12,162 nt of DNA from Methanofastidiosum sp. (GCA_013329085.1 DUKX01000075.1:9245-21406), one strand, 5' to 3'; numbered from the stretch's first letter, positions 1 through 6,371 are shown. Notes: generated by a model from the letters alone, not told the origin. A program made the numbers and translations.

Positions 1-196
1 CCTATCCCTAATTGCATCTGTATGGGGAATGGTAGCCTCCCTCATAGTATTCCTCGAGTGGTTTTATATGTTATTTACAACAAAGAAAAACTTTGGCCTG
101 TGGGAATTTTCAGTAAGATTTATTAACTTCTATATGAGAGTTAGCATATATATTTTAATATTAACAGATGAGAGACCTCTATTAACAGGTGACTAA
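1..196 (+). CDS. DUF4389-like membrane protein, C-terminal fragment
   Basis: The frame starting at base 2 is open from the window edge to TAA at 194-196 and encodes the last 64 residues of a protein whose start lies outside the window. A hydrophobic segment (SVWGMVASLIVFLEWFYMLF) is followed by WEFSVRFINFYMRVSIYILI and ends in LTDERPLLTGD. The order 'FLxWxxxLFT ... F...R...RVxxYxxxLTDexP' resembles the C-terminal half of DUF4389 membrane proteins, whose function is unknown. The stop codon touches the ATG of the next gene, and the SD of that gene (GGTGA, 188-192) lies inside this coding region, so the two are almost certainly co-transcribed and translationally coupled. The family call rests on remembered pattern only. 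Confidence 0.6.
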   Translation, partial: LSLIASVWGMVASLIVFLEWFYMLFTTKKNFGLWEFSVRFINFYMRVSIYILILTDERPLLTGD

Positions 197-961
197 ATGG
201 ATCCCCTATCTCTTCTTGCAATTGCGTTTGCCCCGGGCTTACTGTGGGTATGGCTATTTTATAAAAAGGACAAATACGAACCCGAGCCAAAAAAATTGAT
301 AATAATAACATTTATCCTAGGAGTAGTTGCGACAATTCCGGCAGGGATACTAAACACTTTGCTATTACCATTTTCTATTGATCAAGCAGGGATTCTTTTG
401 CTCTTCTTTGCAGCTTTTTTTGTAATAGGGCCGGTAGAGGAAATATCGAAGTATATGGCCATGCGGGTATATGCTCTAAAGTCAAAGGAGTTTGATGAGC
501 CTGTTGATGCGATGATTTATTCTGTTACAGCCGCTTTGGGATTTGCAACTTTTGAAAATTTCTTATACATCTCCCAGTATGGCCCCTCACTTATACTGAT
601 GAGGGCAATAACAGGATGCCTTGGCCACGCAGGATTTTCAGGAATAGTTGGGTATTATGTGGGAAAGGCAAAGTTTACTTCACCTAAAAATAATAATCTT
701 GTCTTTAAAGGTCTTGCAATAGCTGCGTTCTCACACGGGCTGTTTAATTTTGTTCTCTTCACTCAGACCATACTCGCACTCTTATTCGTGCCACTCTTAA
801 TTGTTCTAGTATATTTCTTAACAAAAAGATTGGGCGAAATGTCTTCTGCATCACCGTTTAAGCCTTCTGAGAAATATAATTTCAAGTGCCCTAAATGCAA
901 AAAAAATGTATTATCCTCATCAAACTTCTGCCCTGAGTGCGGCTTTAAGTTCAAGAGATAG
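197..961 (+). CDS. prsW: PrsW-family intramembrane protease with C-terminal zinc ribbon
   Basis: A 254-residue polytopic membrane protein. PrsW proteins are membrane-embedded proteases, known in Bacillus for site-1 cleavage of an anti-sigma factor. The family motifs are present in order: a basic/PEP segment after the first membrane helix (YKKDKYEPEPKK, 22-33), EExxK (E81, E82, K85), GFATFEN (115-121, E120 and N121), and conserved histidines in two later helices (H144 in GHAGFSG, H180 in SHGLFNF). After the last helix a soluble tail carries a zinc ribbon, C231-x2-C234 and C245-x2-C248. The ribbon faces a possible cytosolic partner and is an addition to the basic PrsW core. ATG follows GGTGA by 4 nt and abuts the upstream stop. 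The substrate is unknown; archaea lack the classical sigma/anti-sigma target. Confidence 0.88.
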   Translation: MDPLSLLAIAFAPGLLWVWLFYKKDKYEPEPKKLIIITFILGVVATIPAGILNTLLLPFSIDQAGILLLFFAAFFVIGPVEEISKYMAMRVYALKSKEFDEPVDAMIYSVTAALGFATFENFLYISQYGPSLILMRAITGCLGHAGFSGIVGYYVGKAKFTSPKNNNLVFKGLAIAAFSHGLFNFVLFTQTILALLFVPLLIVLVYFLTKRLGEMSSASPFKPSEKYNFKCPKCKKNVLSSSNFCPECGFKFKR

Positions 962-963
962 TT

Positions 964-972
964 ATTTATATC
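964..972 (+). promoter_or_regulatory. TATA-like box ahead of the structured RNA candidate
   Basis: ATTTATATC lies just after the prsW stop and about 30 bp ahead of the GC-rich structured island. A second A/T element (AAATATATTC, 974-983) would place the start near 1005. Either fits an archaeal promoter for the RNA on the + strand. The call is weak because the whole spacer is AT-rich. Confidence 0.35.
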
Positions 973-999
973 AAAATATATTCTATTCTTTATCCCTTA

Positions 1000-1210
1000 T
1001 AGCGAGGGGTTCATGAGAGGAAATCTTTCTTCTATGAGTGAAACAGCAAATATAAGGGTAATACCCTGTCAACGGTCACCCGGTGATGTGGCATATCGCT
1101 TAGATGATTCGGGGGTTACAATGATGGGGATCAGCCCACCACGAGAGTTACCGAAGGAAGAGAGGATATCCGAACGATGAGCTTCGGAGTTAGTTAGGTG
1201 GGCGACAAAC
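1000..1210 (+). ncRNA. Candidate structured small RNA of unknown family
   Basis: This non-coding island has about 49% GC, whereas the 40 bases after it have about 10%. It folds well. Hairpin A: TTCAT 1010-1014 with GTGAA 1038-1042, then AGAGGAA 1016-1022 with TTTCTTCT 1027-1033. Hairpin B: AGGGT-AAT-ACCCT, about 1054-1066. Hairpin C: a 7-bp GC-rich stem, GCCCACC 1134-1140 with GGTGGGC 1197-1203, enclosing CCGAAG 1151-1156 with CTTCGG 1182-1187 (or TCCGAA 1169-1174 with TTCGGA). ACA trinucleotides sit just 3' of hairpin A (1043-1045) and hairpin C (1205-1207), as in box H/ACA guide RNAs, but no target was identified. The conserved strings of RNase P RNA, SRP RNA, tRNA and 5S rRNA were not found. 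The + strand is favoured by TATA placement and the ACA positions; the - strand cannot be excluded. Confidence 0.6.
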
Positions 1211-1250
1211 TTATTTTAAAAAAATCATTATAAAAATAACAGAAAAGAAT

Positions 1251-1706
1251 TTACCTTCTATAAGATTTCTGGCGGTAGCTTGTAAGATCCTCATTTGGAC
1301 GCGGGGCATAATCCCTTAGAATATTAGAAATCTCTCCATCTGTCACGCCGACATTTTTTGATAGCTGGACCATATTATTCCTAATCTCAAATAATTTTTC
1401 TCTTGCAATATCTATTCTATCTAGTGAAGGGTGGTCCCTTAAATATTCAAATTCTCGTGAAAGACCAGCTATATCGACAGAAATTGATGTGATAAGATCC
1501 TTATACGGGTAATCGCCTTTCGTTTGAAGTTCCTTGGCCAAATCTTTTGCCCTGTAAAGCTGATATATGGCGGTAATTATCTGTAGTTTTTCTAGATATT
1601 TTCCTCCAGGGTATCCAACTTCATAGAGTGCTGTTCGGATAGTCTTTAGGATCTCAAGCTCCGTCTGGTTCTTTAATTTTGCATAAGATGCATCGAACAT
1701 TGCCAT
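1251..1706 (-). CDS. Hypothetical small helical protein
   Basis: I do not recognise this 151-residue protein. It is soluble, charged and by composition mostly alpha-helical, with no cysteines, signal peptide or membrane segment. It starts MAMFDASYAKLKNQTELEIL, and the C-terminal tail is basic (SYRQKSYRR). A longer reading from 1754 adds 16 residues, but the ATG at 1704-1706 is preceded by a strong SD (GGTGGTGA, 1711-1718) with a 4-nt spacer, so I chose the shorter form. The long AT-rich gap from the PP-loop gene (1707-1866) with a TATA-like element suggests its own transcription unit. It runs toward the structured RNA island, which would be its 3' neighbour. Confidence 0.75.
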   Translation of the reverse strand: MAMFDASYAKLKNQTELEILKTIRTALYEVGYPGGKYLEKLQIITAIYQLYRAKDLAKELQTKGDYPYKDLITSISVDIAGLSREFEYLRDHPSLDRIDIAREKLFEIRNNMVQLSKNVGVTDGEISNILRDYAPRPNEDLTSYRQKSYRR

Positions 1707-1819
1707 ATACTCACCACCTGTTATGGGAATTGATGAGAAGATATAGTTAATCATTTTAGTTAATAATGATAAACAATAAAGGTAACATTTAACTAAATAA
1801 TTTCTAATTAAAAATACTA

Positions 1820-1829
1820 AAATATAAAG
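1820..1829 (-). promoter_or_regulatory. TATA-like box for the hypothetical gene at 1251-1706
   Basis: On the minus strand the sequence CTTTATATTT lies about 115 bp upstream of the ATG at 1706 and would give a leader of roughly 90 nt. A T-run on the same strand just upstream (about 1836-1842) could end transcription of the PP-loop operon. The region is very AT-rich, so the call is tentative. Confidence 0.3.
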
Positions 1830-1866
1830 GATTTAGAAAAAACTATTGGATTAATTAGAATAATTG

Positions 1867-2475
1867 CTAGAATGCGTATCGATCTTTATACCCAATAACC
1901 CTGCTCTGGGAGTGTTTTGGGAAAAAATCGTATGGGTATAGACCTCTCTGCTTCATCAAGTCTTTTATCTCAGATTCGTAATCACTTTTTTTAATCAAAT
2001 CTGTAGGCCCTTCCTCTATGAAAAATAGAGCATGGCATATCGGTTTTAATATTCTGTAGCTTATCCCCATGAGAGGTGCTACATAGGCTACATCATACTT
2101 ATCTTCAATGCGCCTCATATCAGAAAGCTCTAACCTGGGACTTCTGTCGTCCCTTCTAGTTCCATCCGCAATCATGTCAACATTTACATCTTCTAAAAAA
2201 GACTCTATAACCCATTTGTGAAGAAAAGTAATGCCGTCGTTTGCAAATCCATCCTTTTCGATCCTATCAACGGCTTTTTCTAGTAATTCCTTATCAATCT
2301 CAAAAAGTTTAAAAGGAAATTCAAGTGCCTTTGCAGTCTCTTCGGCATATTTCCAGTTGGAGTTTATGCCAAATGTTATCGTGTAATTTGTAATTTCACA
2401 AGGAAGTATTTTTTTTAGAAAAATATTGGTAAGGGAGGAATCCTTCCCCCCGGAAAATAATACAGCCGTCTCCAT
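1867..2475 (-). CDS. PP-loop ATPase (predicted adenylating enzyme)
   Basis: A 202-residue protein that opens with METAVLFSGGKDSS; the PP-loop SGGKDS (8-13) binds ATP and marks the N-type ATP pyrophosphatase superfamily (ThiI, MnmA, TtcA, NadE, GMP synthetase). These enzymes adenylate a substrate before a sulfur or nitrogen transfer. The rest includes ADGTRRDDRSPRLE (roughly 103-116), the kind of acidic/basic segment that completes the active site in this fold, and a C-terminal HSQSRVIGY. It matches the small archaeal PP-loop group (COG1365 type), whose substrate is not known to me. There is no THUMP or zinc-ribbon domain and no obvious catalytic cysteine pair, so thiolation is not assured. 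It starts 5 bp after the PDCD5 stop, so it is co-transcribed with PDCD5 and S19e, which suggests a link to RNA or ribosomes. Confidence 0.8.
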   Translation of the reverse strand: METAVLFSGGKDSSLTNIFLKKILPCEITNYTITFGINSNWKYAEETAKALEFPFKLFEIDKELLEKAVDRIEKDGFANDGITFLHKWVIESFLEDVNVDMIADGTRRDDRSPRLELSDMRRIEDKYDVAYVAPLMGISYRILKPICHALFFIEEGPTDLIKKSDYESEIKDLMKQRGLYPYDFFPKHSQSRVIGYKDRYAF

Positions 2476-2480
2476 AACGA

Positions 2481-2810
2481 CTAGATCCTTCGAATCTTAA
2501 ACTCCTTCTTGTTGCTCATAAGAGCTCTTTCGAGGATCTGCTTTAGCATCGCGTCATCAACTTGCTTTGTGATTTTTCCTTGCTGGTAGAGCTGAATCAA
2601 TAGGAGCTCTATCTGCTCGCCTTCTTCTTTTCTCGCCATCTTAACCCTAGTAAGCCTCTCTCTGGCTTCAGAGGAGAGAAGGGCACGCAATATTTGCTGT
2701 TTCTGTAACTCAAATTCAACCTTCTGCCGTCTAGCCTGTTCATCAGCTAACGCTTGCTGTTGAAGTTCTTCTAACTTCCTCCTCTTTATGGCTTCAGCAT
2801 CATCCGGCAA
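2481..2810 (-). CDS. DNA-binding protein of the PDCD5/TFAR19 family
   Basis: A 109-residue protein of the archaeal/eukaryotic PDCD5 family, small helical-bundle proteins that bind DNA in archaea; the cellular role in archaea is unclear. The N-terminal third is a charged helix rich in K/E/Q (KRRKLEELQQQALADEQARR). The family core follows: QILRALLSSEARERLTRVKM, the helix of EGEQIELLLIQLYQQGKI, and a C-terminal basic stretch NKKEFKIRRI. Length is normal. The start is TTG at 2808-2810, preceded by AGTGA with a 4-nt spacer; the nearby ATG triplets are out of frame. It lies 12 bp downstream of S19e, an arrangement common in archaea, and upstream of the PP-loop gene. Confidence 0.93.
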   Translation of the reverse strand: MPDDAEAIKRRKLEELQQQALADEQARRQKVEFELQKQQILRALLSSEARERLTRVKMARKEEGEQIELLLIQLYQQGKITKQVDDAMLKQILERALMSNKKEFKIRRI

Positions 2811-2822
2811 AAAATCACTTTT

Positions 2823-3272
2823 TCAATACTTATTAAGTTCAGGTATATCTACAGCTATCTGTGTCTTAATCTCGGAAGCCTTTTTGTCAATAAGAGACAT
2901 TCCTTGTGAGGAGATTATCCTTCCCTTCTCAGCTTTCTTTATGTATCCGCCTTTTTCAAGCTGTGCAAAGATCTTTCTAATAATTGCCCCAGATGATTTT
3001 CTAAACTTTTCAGGCTTTACGCCCCTGTTCTTTTTGCCACCGTAGTCGACTCTCAATGTCTCAACGCCGACTGGCCCGTAAACATATACCTTTCTCATTA
3101 TAGATGCCGCTCTTATATACCACCAGTCGCTCTGGTCTGGAGCTTTCTCTCTTGATGATCCGGTCTTAGCAAATGTTGCCCACTGTGGTGGTGCTAAATT
3201 CTTGTCGTTTTTCAACTCTTCCTTAACACCATCGATTAGCATATCAGCAGGAACGTCATATACTGTTGTAAT
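2823..3272 (-). CDS. rps19e: 30S ribosomal protein S19e
   Basis: Ribosomal protein S19e, found in archaea and eukaryotes, binds the head of the small subunit and is needed for late maturation. The full family pattern is present: TTVYDVPADMLID at the N-terminus, PPQWATFAKTG, the hallmark DWWYIRAASIMRKVY, GPVGVETLRVDYGGKKNRGV, the helix SSGAIIRKIFAQLEKGGYI and KGRIISSQGMSLIDKKA. No ATG is available near the conserved N-terminus. An in-frame GTG at 3279-3281 lies inside the SD (AGGTGA, 3278-3283) and is a poor candidate. An ATT at 3270-3272 lies 5 nt after that SD and gives M-TTVYDVPAD, the expected family start. If only standard starts are accepted, the gene runs to 3281. First gene of the operon S19e - PDCD5 - PP-loop. 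Confidence 0.95.
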   Translation of the reverse strand: MTTVYDVPADMLIDGVKEELKNDKNLAPPQWATFAKTGSSREKAPDQSDWWYIRAASIMRKVYVYGPVGVETLRVDYGGKKNRGVKPEKFRKSSGAIIRKIFAQLEKGGYIKKAEKGRIISSQGMSLIDKKASEIKTQIAVDIPELNKY

Positions 3273-3277
3273 AATAC

Positions 3278-3283
3278 TCACCT
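3278..3283 (-). promoter_or_regulatory. Shine-Dalgarno site that argues for an ATT start of S19e
   Basis: AGGTGA on the minus strand is complementary to the usual archaeal 16S 3' end (ending in ATCACCTCCT). The next codon at the spacing seen in neighbouring genes (4-5 nt after GGTGA) is ATT at 3272-3270. The GTG at 3281 overlaps the site itself. Confidence 0.6.
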
Positions 3284-3313
3284 CTCTTGATATTAAAAAA
3301 GTATTATTGTTAT

Positions 3314-3324
3314 GTTTTTAAAGC
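3314..3324. promoter_or_regulatory. Shared TATA box of the S19e operon and the CLC gene
   Basis: The element reads GTTTTTAAAGC on the + strand and GCTTTAAAAAC on the - strand. It is nearly symmetric and A/T-centred. Minus-strand transcription would begin near 3293, leaving a short leader with the S19e SD. Plus-strand transcription would begin near 3345, just before the TTG at 3354. Only 72 bp separate the two longest readings, and I see no second good TATA box. Confidence 0.55.
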
Positions 3325-3353
3325 TTTTTGGTATGGGAAGGTAAATCTTTAAA

Positions 3354-5165
3354 TTGGAAATTGAATTTCTATTATCAGTGCAAATTAAAAACTTACATTA
3401 TCTCAAAGAATGGGCAGAACTTAATGTTATAGCTATAGTTTTAGGGATATTTGGGGCCCTAGGGGCCATCATCTTTGCTAAAATGATAGACTACAGCAAA
3501 TACTTCTTTGAAACTATCTTTCAAAGGGGATTTTTTGAAGCATTGAGCATTATCTTCATACCTGCAATAGGCGGACTTATAGTTGGACCAACAATATACA
3601 AATATTGCAAGGAATCAAAAGGACATGGTATCCCTGAAGTCATGTACGCTATAAATGCCAAAGGCAGCATTATCAGAAAAAGGGTCGCATTCTTTAAGAC
3701 AATAGTTTCTGCAATTACTATTGGAAGCGGTGGGAGCGCGGGAAGGGAAGGCCCAATCGCCCAAATTGGGGCCTCGATTGGTTCTGCGTTCGGCCAGTTC
3801 TTTAAATTTGATGAGAGAAAAATAAGAATACTTGTTATGTGTGGGCTATCCTCTGGCCTCTCTGCTGCTTTTAATACCCCTCTAGGTGGTGCGATATTTG
3901 GTTTTGAATTGATCCTTTCTAGCTTCTCGCCTCTAAGCGTAATACCGATTGCACTTGCCTCGGTAATTTCAGTGAGTTTTTCTAGGGCATTTTTAGGCCA
4001 AGAAGCAATGATACACGCCATACCCTTTGCCTTCAATCCCGCAGAGGTGCCATTTTACATGTTGCTTGGAGTTGTAATGGGGGTTGCCTCATACGTTTTC
4101 ATTAAAATATTCTACGTTATCGAAGACAGCTTTGAAAAGGCTAAGATTCCGTTTTACTATAAACCGGCAATTGGTGGAATTTTAACAGGTTTAATTGGTT
4201 TCTCCTTTGTCCAGTATGGGGTTTTAGGGGGTGGTTTTGAAGGGATAAATTCGGCACTTTCTGGGAGAATCGGACTATCGCTATTACTACTTCTTTTTGT
4301 AGCAAAGATGCTTGCAACTTCATTCACCTTGGGTTCAGGTGCGTCAGGCGGATTATTCTCGCCATCTCTATATTTAGGGTCAATGCTTGGGGGTGCGATG
4401 GGACTAATCTTTGCCCAGATTGCGCCAAACACAGTAAGCTACCCTGAAGCCTATGCGCTCATCGGGATGGGTGCATTTTTTGCCAGCGTTGCAAAGGTCC
4501 CCTTGACATGCATAGTGATGATCCCTGAGATGACCTCAGACTATTCAATCATACCGGCTATAATGCTTTCGGTAATGGTGAGCTATGGGGTCTCGATAAT
4601 TTTCCTGGGAAGGTCCTCAATAGACACGATAAAGCTTGATAGAAAACTATCAACGGTAAAGTCATTCTCCAAGGATTTAAACGATGTCCGGGCCAGTGAT
4701 ATAATGTCCAAAGAAATAATTTCAATGGAGCCAGACATGCCTCTAAAGAAATTTTGGGATTATGTCAAGAAATACAAAAAACTAGGATTCCCGGTGATAA
4801 AAGATGGGGAGCTATTAGGCGTCATATCAAATCACAAAGTCAAAAATATAGATAGTAAAAAGATACCTTTTCTAAAAATCATGGATGCGATGTCTCCACC
4901 AACCTATGTATTTCCTTATGATGATGTGCCAAAGATTTTGGGCATAATGGATGATAGAAAATGCGGGAGAGTTCTAGTGCTGGATCCAACTTCAAAACAA
5001 ATTTATGGTATTATTACAAAGTCTGATCTCTTAAAAGCCTACAGAATCGCAAAAAACAGAGGGGACGATGAAGATAGGTTCAAAATATCTGAAGAATTTG
5101 AAAGAGAGGTATCAACTGTATCTCACAAAATTTATCATAAGATTAAATGGCCAAAAATAAAATAA
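3354..5165 (+). CDS. CLC-family chloride channel/transporter with CBS domains
   Basis: A 603-residue membrane protein that moves chloride or a similar anion. The CLC core has all signature motifs: GHGIPE (90-95), GSGGSAGREGP (124-134, gating glutamate E132) and GSGASGGLFSP (327-337). A pair of CBS domains follows (about 447-500 and 507-562), a nucleotide-sensing module in other CLCs. The residue aligned by eye with the internal proton glutamate of E. coli ClC (second E of FIIEEM) is leucine here (FGFEL, L186), as in channels or uncoupled transporters. The selectivity serine of GSGIP is histidine, which is common in prokaryotic CBS-type CLCs. The start is TTG at 3354 with a weak AGGTAA 9 nt upstream, and an in-frame stop at 3342-3344 rules out a longer form. 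It diverges from S19e. Confidence 0.95.
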   Translation: MEIEFLLSVQIKNLHYLKEWAELNVIAIVLGIFGALGAIIFAKMIDYSKYFFETIFQRGFFEALSIIFIPAIGGLIVGPTIYKYCKESKGHGIPEVMYAINAKGSIIRKRVAFFKTIVSAITIGSGGSAGREGPIAQIGASIGSAFGQFFKFDERKIRILVMCGLSSGLSAAFNTPLGGAIFGFELILSSFSPLSVIPIALASVISVSFSRAFLGQEAMIHAIPFAFNPAEVPFYMLLGVVMGVASYVFIKIFYVIEDSFEKAKIPFYYKPAIGGILTGLIGFSFVQYGVLGGGFEGINSALSGRIGLSLLLLLFVAKMLATSFTLGSGASGGLFSPSLYLGSMLGGAMGLIFAQIAPNTVSYPEAYALIGMGAFFASVAKVPLTCIVMIPEMTSDYSIIPAIMLSVMVSYGVSIIFLGRSSIDTIKLDRKLSTVKSFSKDLNDVRASDIMSKEIISMEPDMPLKKFWDYVKKYKKLGFPVIKDGELLGVISNHKVKNIDSKKIPFLKIMDAMSPPTYVFPYDDVPKILGIMDDRKCGRVLVLDPTSKQIYGIITKSDLLKAYRIAKNRGDDEDRFKISEEFEREVSTVSHKIYHKIKWPKIK

Positions 5166-5175
5166 CTTTTTAAAC
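5166..5175 (+). promoter_or_regulatory. TATA box for the SdpI-like gene, leaderless start
   Basis: CTTTTTAAAC directly follows the CLC stop codon. Its centre is about 25 bp ahead of the ATG at 5196, the distance between TATA and the transcription start in archaea. No SD is seen, so the mRNA is probably leaderless. Confidence 0.65.
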
Positions 5176-5195
5176 TATAGCGCTTCTTTAACATC

Positions 5196-5834
5196 ATGAA
5201 AGCTAATGATATCTCTTTAGGAATTATACTAATATCGTTTATTATTGGTGCATTTGTTTATCCTCATGCGCCGGATATGATGCCAACCCACTGGAATGCC
5301 CAGGGAGAAATTGATGGGTACATGGACAAATTTTGGGGACTGTTTTTACTGCCTATGATATCCTTTGGGTTATTTGCGCTTTTTGTTTATCTCCCAAAGT
5401 TTGAACCAAGAAAAATGAATTTGGAATCTTTTAGAGAGTATTATCAAGGAATTCTCTTAGTAACTATAGGATTTCTTTTTTACATATTCATTCTGTCAAT
5501 ACTATCTGCATTTGGATACAGATTTAATATGGTCCAGATGATCTCACCAGCCTTTGCAGCCATATTTTATTATATGGGTACGGTGTTAGTAAAAACAAAG
5601 AGCAACTTCTTTGTCGGAATAAGAACCCCCTGGACAATTAGCGATGAAACAGTCTGGGAAAAGACCCACAAGCTTGGCGGAAAGCTCTTCAAGGCATCAG
5701 GGATAATAGCCTTTTTTGGGGTATTCTTTAAAGAATTTGCATTTGTTCTCATTATAGTTCCAATCTTATTAGCGTCTGTATATGCCTTTGTATACTCTTA
5801 CATAGAATACAGAAAGATTCATAAGGGTGAGTAA
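5196..5834 (+). CDS. SdpI/DUF1648-family integral membrane protein
   Basis: A 212-residue protein with about six predicted membrane helices. The N-terminal DUF1648 unit has its diagnostic loop after the first helix, PTHWNAQGEIDGY (30-42). The C-terminal half has the SdpI signature, NFFVGIRTPWT (137-147) followed by SDETVWEKTHKLGG (149-162). In Bacillus SdpI is the immunity protein for the SdpC killing toxin and acts as a receptor and signal relay. Archaeal homologues are common without any toxin, and no SdpABC homologue is visible here, so an immunity role should not be assumed. It has its own promoter, and its stop is directly followed by the TTG of the nitroreductase, so the two form an operon. 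Confidence 0.9.
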   Translation: MKANDISLGIILISFIIGAFVYPHAPDMMPTHWNAQGEIDGYMDKFWGLFLLPMISFGLFALFVYLPKFEPRKMNLESFREYYQGILLVTIGFLFYIFILSILSAFGYRFNMVQMISPAFAAIFYYMGTVLVKTKSNFFVGIRTPWTISDETVWEKTHKLGGKLFKASGIIAFFGVFFKEFAFVLIIVPILLASVYAFVYSYIEYRKIHKGE

Positions 5835-6371
5835 TTGGATTTTTTAGAACTTTGTGAAAAAAGATACACCTGCAGGAAATATCTTGAGAAAGGCGTTGAA
5901 AGAGAAAAGATTGAGAGGTGCCTTGAAGCGTCAAGATTAGCGCCTTCTGCAGCAAATGCGCAGCCATGGAGCTTCATAGTTATAGATGATCCCGAATTAA
6001 AAGAGAGTGTTGCAAAGGAAACTTTTGATAAGGTGGCATCATTTAACAAATTCTCACTAGCAGCCCCGGTGCTTGTTGCGATAGTAAACGAGAACCCCTT
6101 GATGACAAGCTTTCTTGGAAGATTTTCCCAAGGGAGGGACTATACCCTTATCGATGCAGGGATTACGGCCTCACACTTCTGCCTTAAGGCGACAGAAGAA
6201 GGTCTTGGAACATGCATCCTTGGTTATTTTAACGAAAATAACGTTAAGAAGATCCTAAAGATCCCAGGAAATAAATCAGTTTCACTTATTATTGCTGTTG
6301 GTTATCCAGCCGATTCTCCTCGAAAGAAGATTAGAAAATCCATAGAAAAAATAAGAAAATATAATATCTAA
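5835..6371 (+). CDS. Nitroreductase-family FMN oxidoreductase
   Basis: A 178-residue flavoprotein of the nitroreductase superfamily, which uses FMN and NAD(P)H to reduce nitro compounds, quinones or flavins. Seen here: the N-terminal basic motif ekRYTCRKY (R10, R14), the FMN loop SAANAQPW (38-45) after EASRLAP, GLGTCILGYF (123-132) and IIAVGYP (152-158) near the end. Substrate cannot be read from the sequence. It is shorter than many nitroreductases but within the range of the compact archaeal ones. The TTG start at 5835 immediately follows the upstream TAA and is preceded by GGGTGA with a 4-nt spacer. Its stop is only 3 bp from the stop of the convergent TPR gene. Confidence 0.9.
   Translation: MDFLELCEKRYTCRKYLEKGVEREKIERCLEASRLAPSAANAQPWSFIVIDDPELKESVAKETFDKVASFNKFSLAAPVLVAIVNENPLMTSFLGRFSQGRDYTLIDAGITASHFCLKATEEGLGTCILGYFNENNVKKILKIPGNKSVSLIIAVGYPADSPRKKIRKSIEKIRKYNI

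Noticed and set aside
1115..1130. Fragment resembling a 16S rRNA segment (TTACAATGATGGGGA)
   Set aside because: Only about a dozen bases agree from memory and the flanks do not match; chance similarity is likely.
1000..1210. RNase P RNA, SRP RNA, tRNA or 5S rRNA in the GC-rich island
   Set aside because: A partial likeness to RNase P (GAGGAAA) and SRP (CCGAAGGAAG) strings is present, but the defining motifs are missing, the length is wrong for SRP RNA, and no tRNA arms can be drawn.
2788..3045. 85-residue open frame on the plus strand
   Set aside because: It lies antisense to PDCD5 and S19e, both clear genes, and has no SD or family pattern.
5819..6049. Minus-strand open frames over the nitroreductase start
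   Set aside because: They mirror the coding strand of two well-supported genes and show no independent evidence.
5196..6371. SdpI-nitroreductase pair as a toxin-immunity system
   Set aside because: No SdpA, SdpB or SdpC-like gene or small secreted toxin is visible nearby; SdpI-like proteins are widespread without toxins.
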